In this document: one piece after another, positions 30,108 through 30,202 of the stretch
How positions within the stretch are numbered: the stretch's first letter is position 1
Layout: each line of letters begins with the position of its first letter
From: CAYXDO01 sp964463485
Lineage (GTDB): Bacteria; Myxococcota; Kuafuiibacteriia; Kuafuiibacteriales; Kuafuiibacteriaceae
Length of the DNA stretch: 30,202 nucleotides
Direction of reading: 5' to 3'
Assembly (NCBI GenBank): GCA_964463485.1
Contig: CAYXDO010000144.1
Location: 1-30,202, forward strand
The notes under the pieces: model-generated
The model's database searches: none
Seen by the model: only the letters and a program-made list of their open reading frames with translations
Told to the model about the DNA's origin: nothing
Position numbers and translations under genes: made by a program

Positions 30108-30202
30108 GGAGTCTGAGCTCCAAGTCGCGAGGTTAGTTGAACGAAGTCGCTTCGCGGCGGTCTGAATCCGTGCGTGCATCTGAGTCTCTGCTCGAATCGG
30201 CC

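Noticed and set aside
30108..30202. Terminator or further gene after plsY
   Set aside because: A five-base stem (CGAAG-TCG-CTTCG, 30142-30154) and a duplicated GAGTCTGA are visible, but there is no T-tract and no coding frame I can support before the window ends.

Overview
The window looks like a piece of a high-GC chromosome from a predatory or soil-type deltaproteobacterium, most likely Myxococcota (Polyangia-like). This is inferred from the strong GC bias, several surface lipoproteins (an RCC1-repeat protein, a cysteine-rich protein), large multi-enzyme fusions and many GTG/TTG starts. I saw no tRNA, rRNA, CRISPR array, phage gene or transposase. Genes are dense on both strands; the only gap over 300 bases is 482-809.

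Layout. 1-480: 3'-truncated remnant of a DUF6930/DUF7309-like protein. 810-2913: an APC-family permease and a tandem zf-TFIIB protein. 2925-6970 (minus strand): amino-acid transporter, small secreted protein, and bifunctional formimidoyltransferase-cyclodeaminase (FTCD) carrying an unusual C2H2-zinc-finger-like insertion. A long palindromic repeat (5286-5460) lies between the transporter and the secreted protein. 7050-9569: lipoprotein with 14 RCC1 repeats.

9713-16070 is the most unusual region. On the minus strand a methyltransferase-like gene is followed by a small Ser/Gly-rich protein and a cyanophycin-synthetase-like ATP-grasp ligase. Divergently, a 1180-residue protein fuses NAD synthetase, a 2OG-Fe(II) oxygenase, a small J-like helical segment, an NMN adenylyltransferase-like domain and a type I phosphoribosyltransferase-like domain. 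A second fusion at 19739-21556 joins an ADP-ribosylglycohydrolase-like domain to a phytanoyl-CoA-dioxygenase-like 2OG oxygenase, translationally coupled to a DUF1579 gene. Two fusions joining NAD/ADP-ribose enzymes to 2OG oxygenases within 10 kb suggest undescribed chemistry on NAD-like nucleotides or ADP-ribose conjugates. That is inference from domain content. Two surface lipoproteins (16106-19150, minus strand) lie between them.

21667-24091: a polytopic membrane protein and a minus-strand outer-membrane beta-barrel candidate. 24092-30107: a tightly packed plus-strand operon encoding a second barrel-like protein, a LolD/MacB-type ATPase, an FtsX-like permease, a LolA-like periplasmic carrier, a second FtsX-like permease and PlsY. 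Three of its junctions are GTGA overlaps. It reads as a trans-envelope lipid or lipoprotein export machine linked to phospholipid synthesis.

Many genes have a -10-like hexamer only 5-11 nt upstream of the start codon and no Shine-Dalgarno sequence. This suggests widespread leaderless transcripts and was used to choose several starts.
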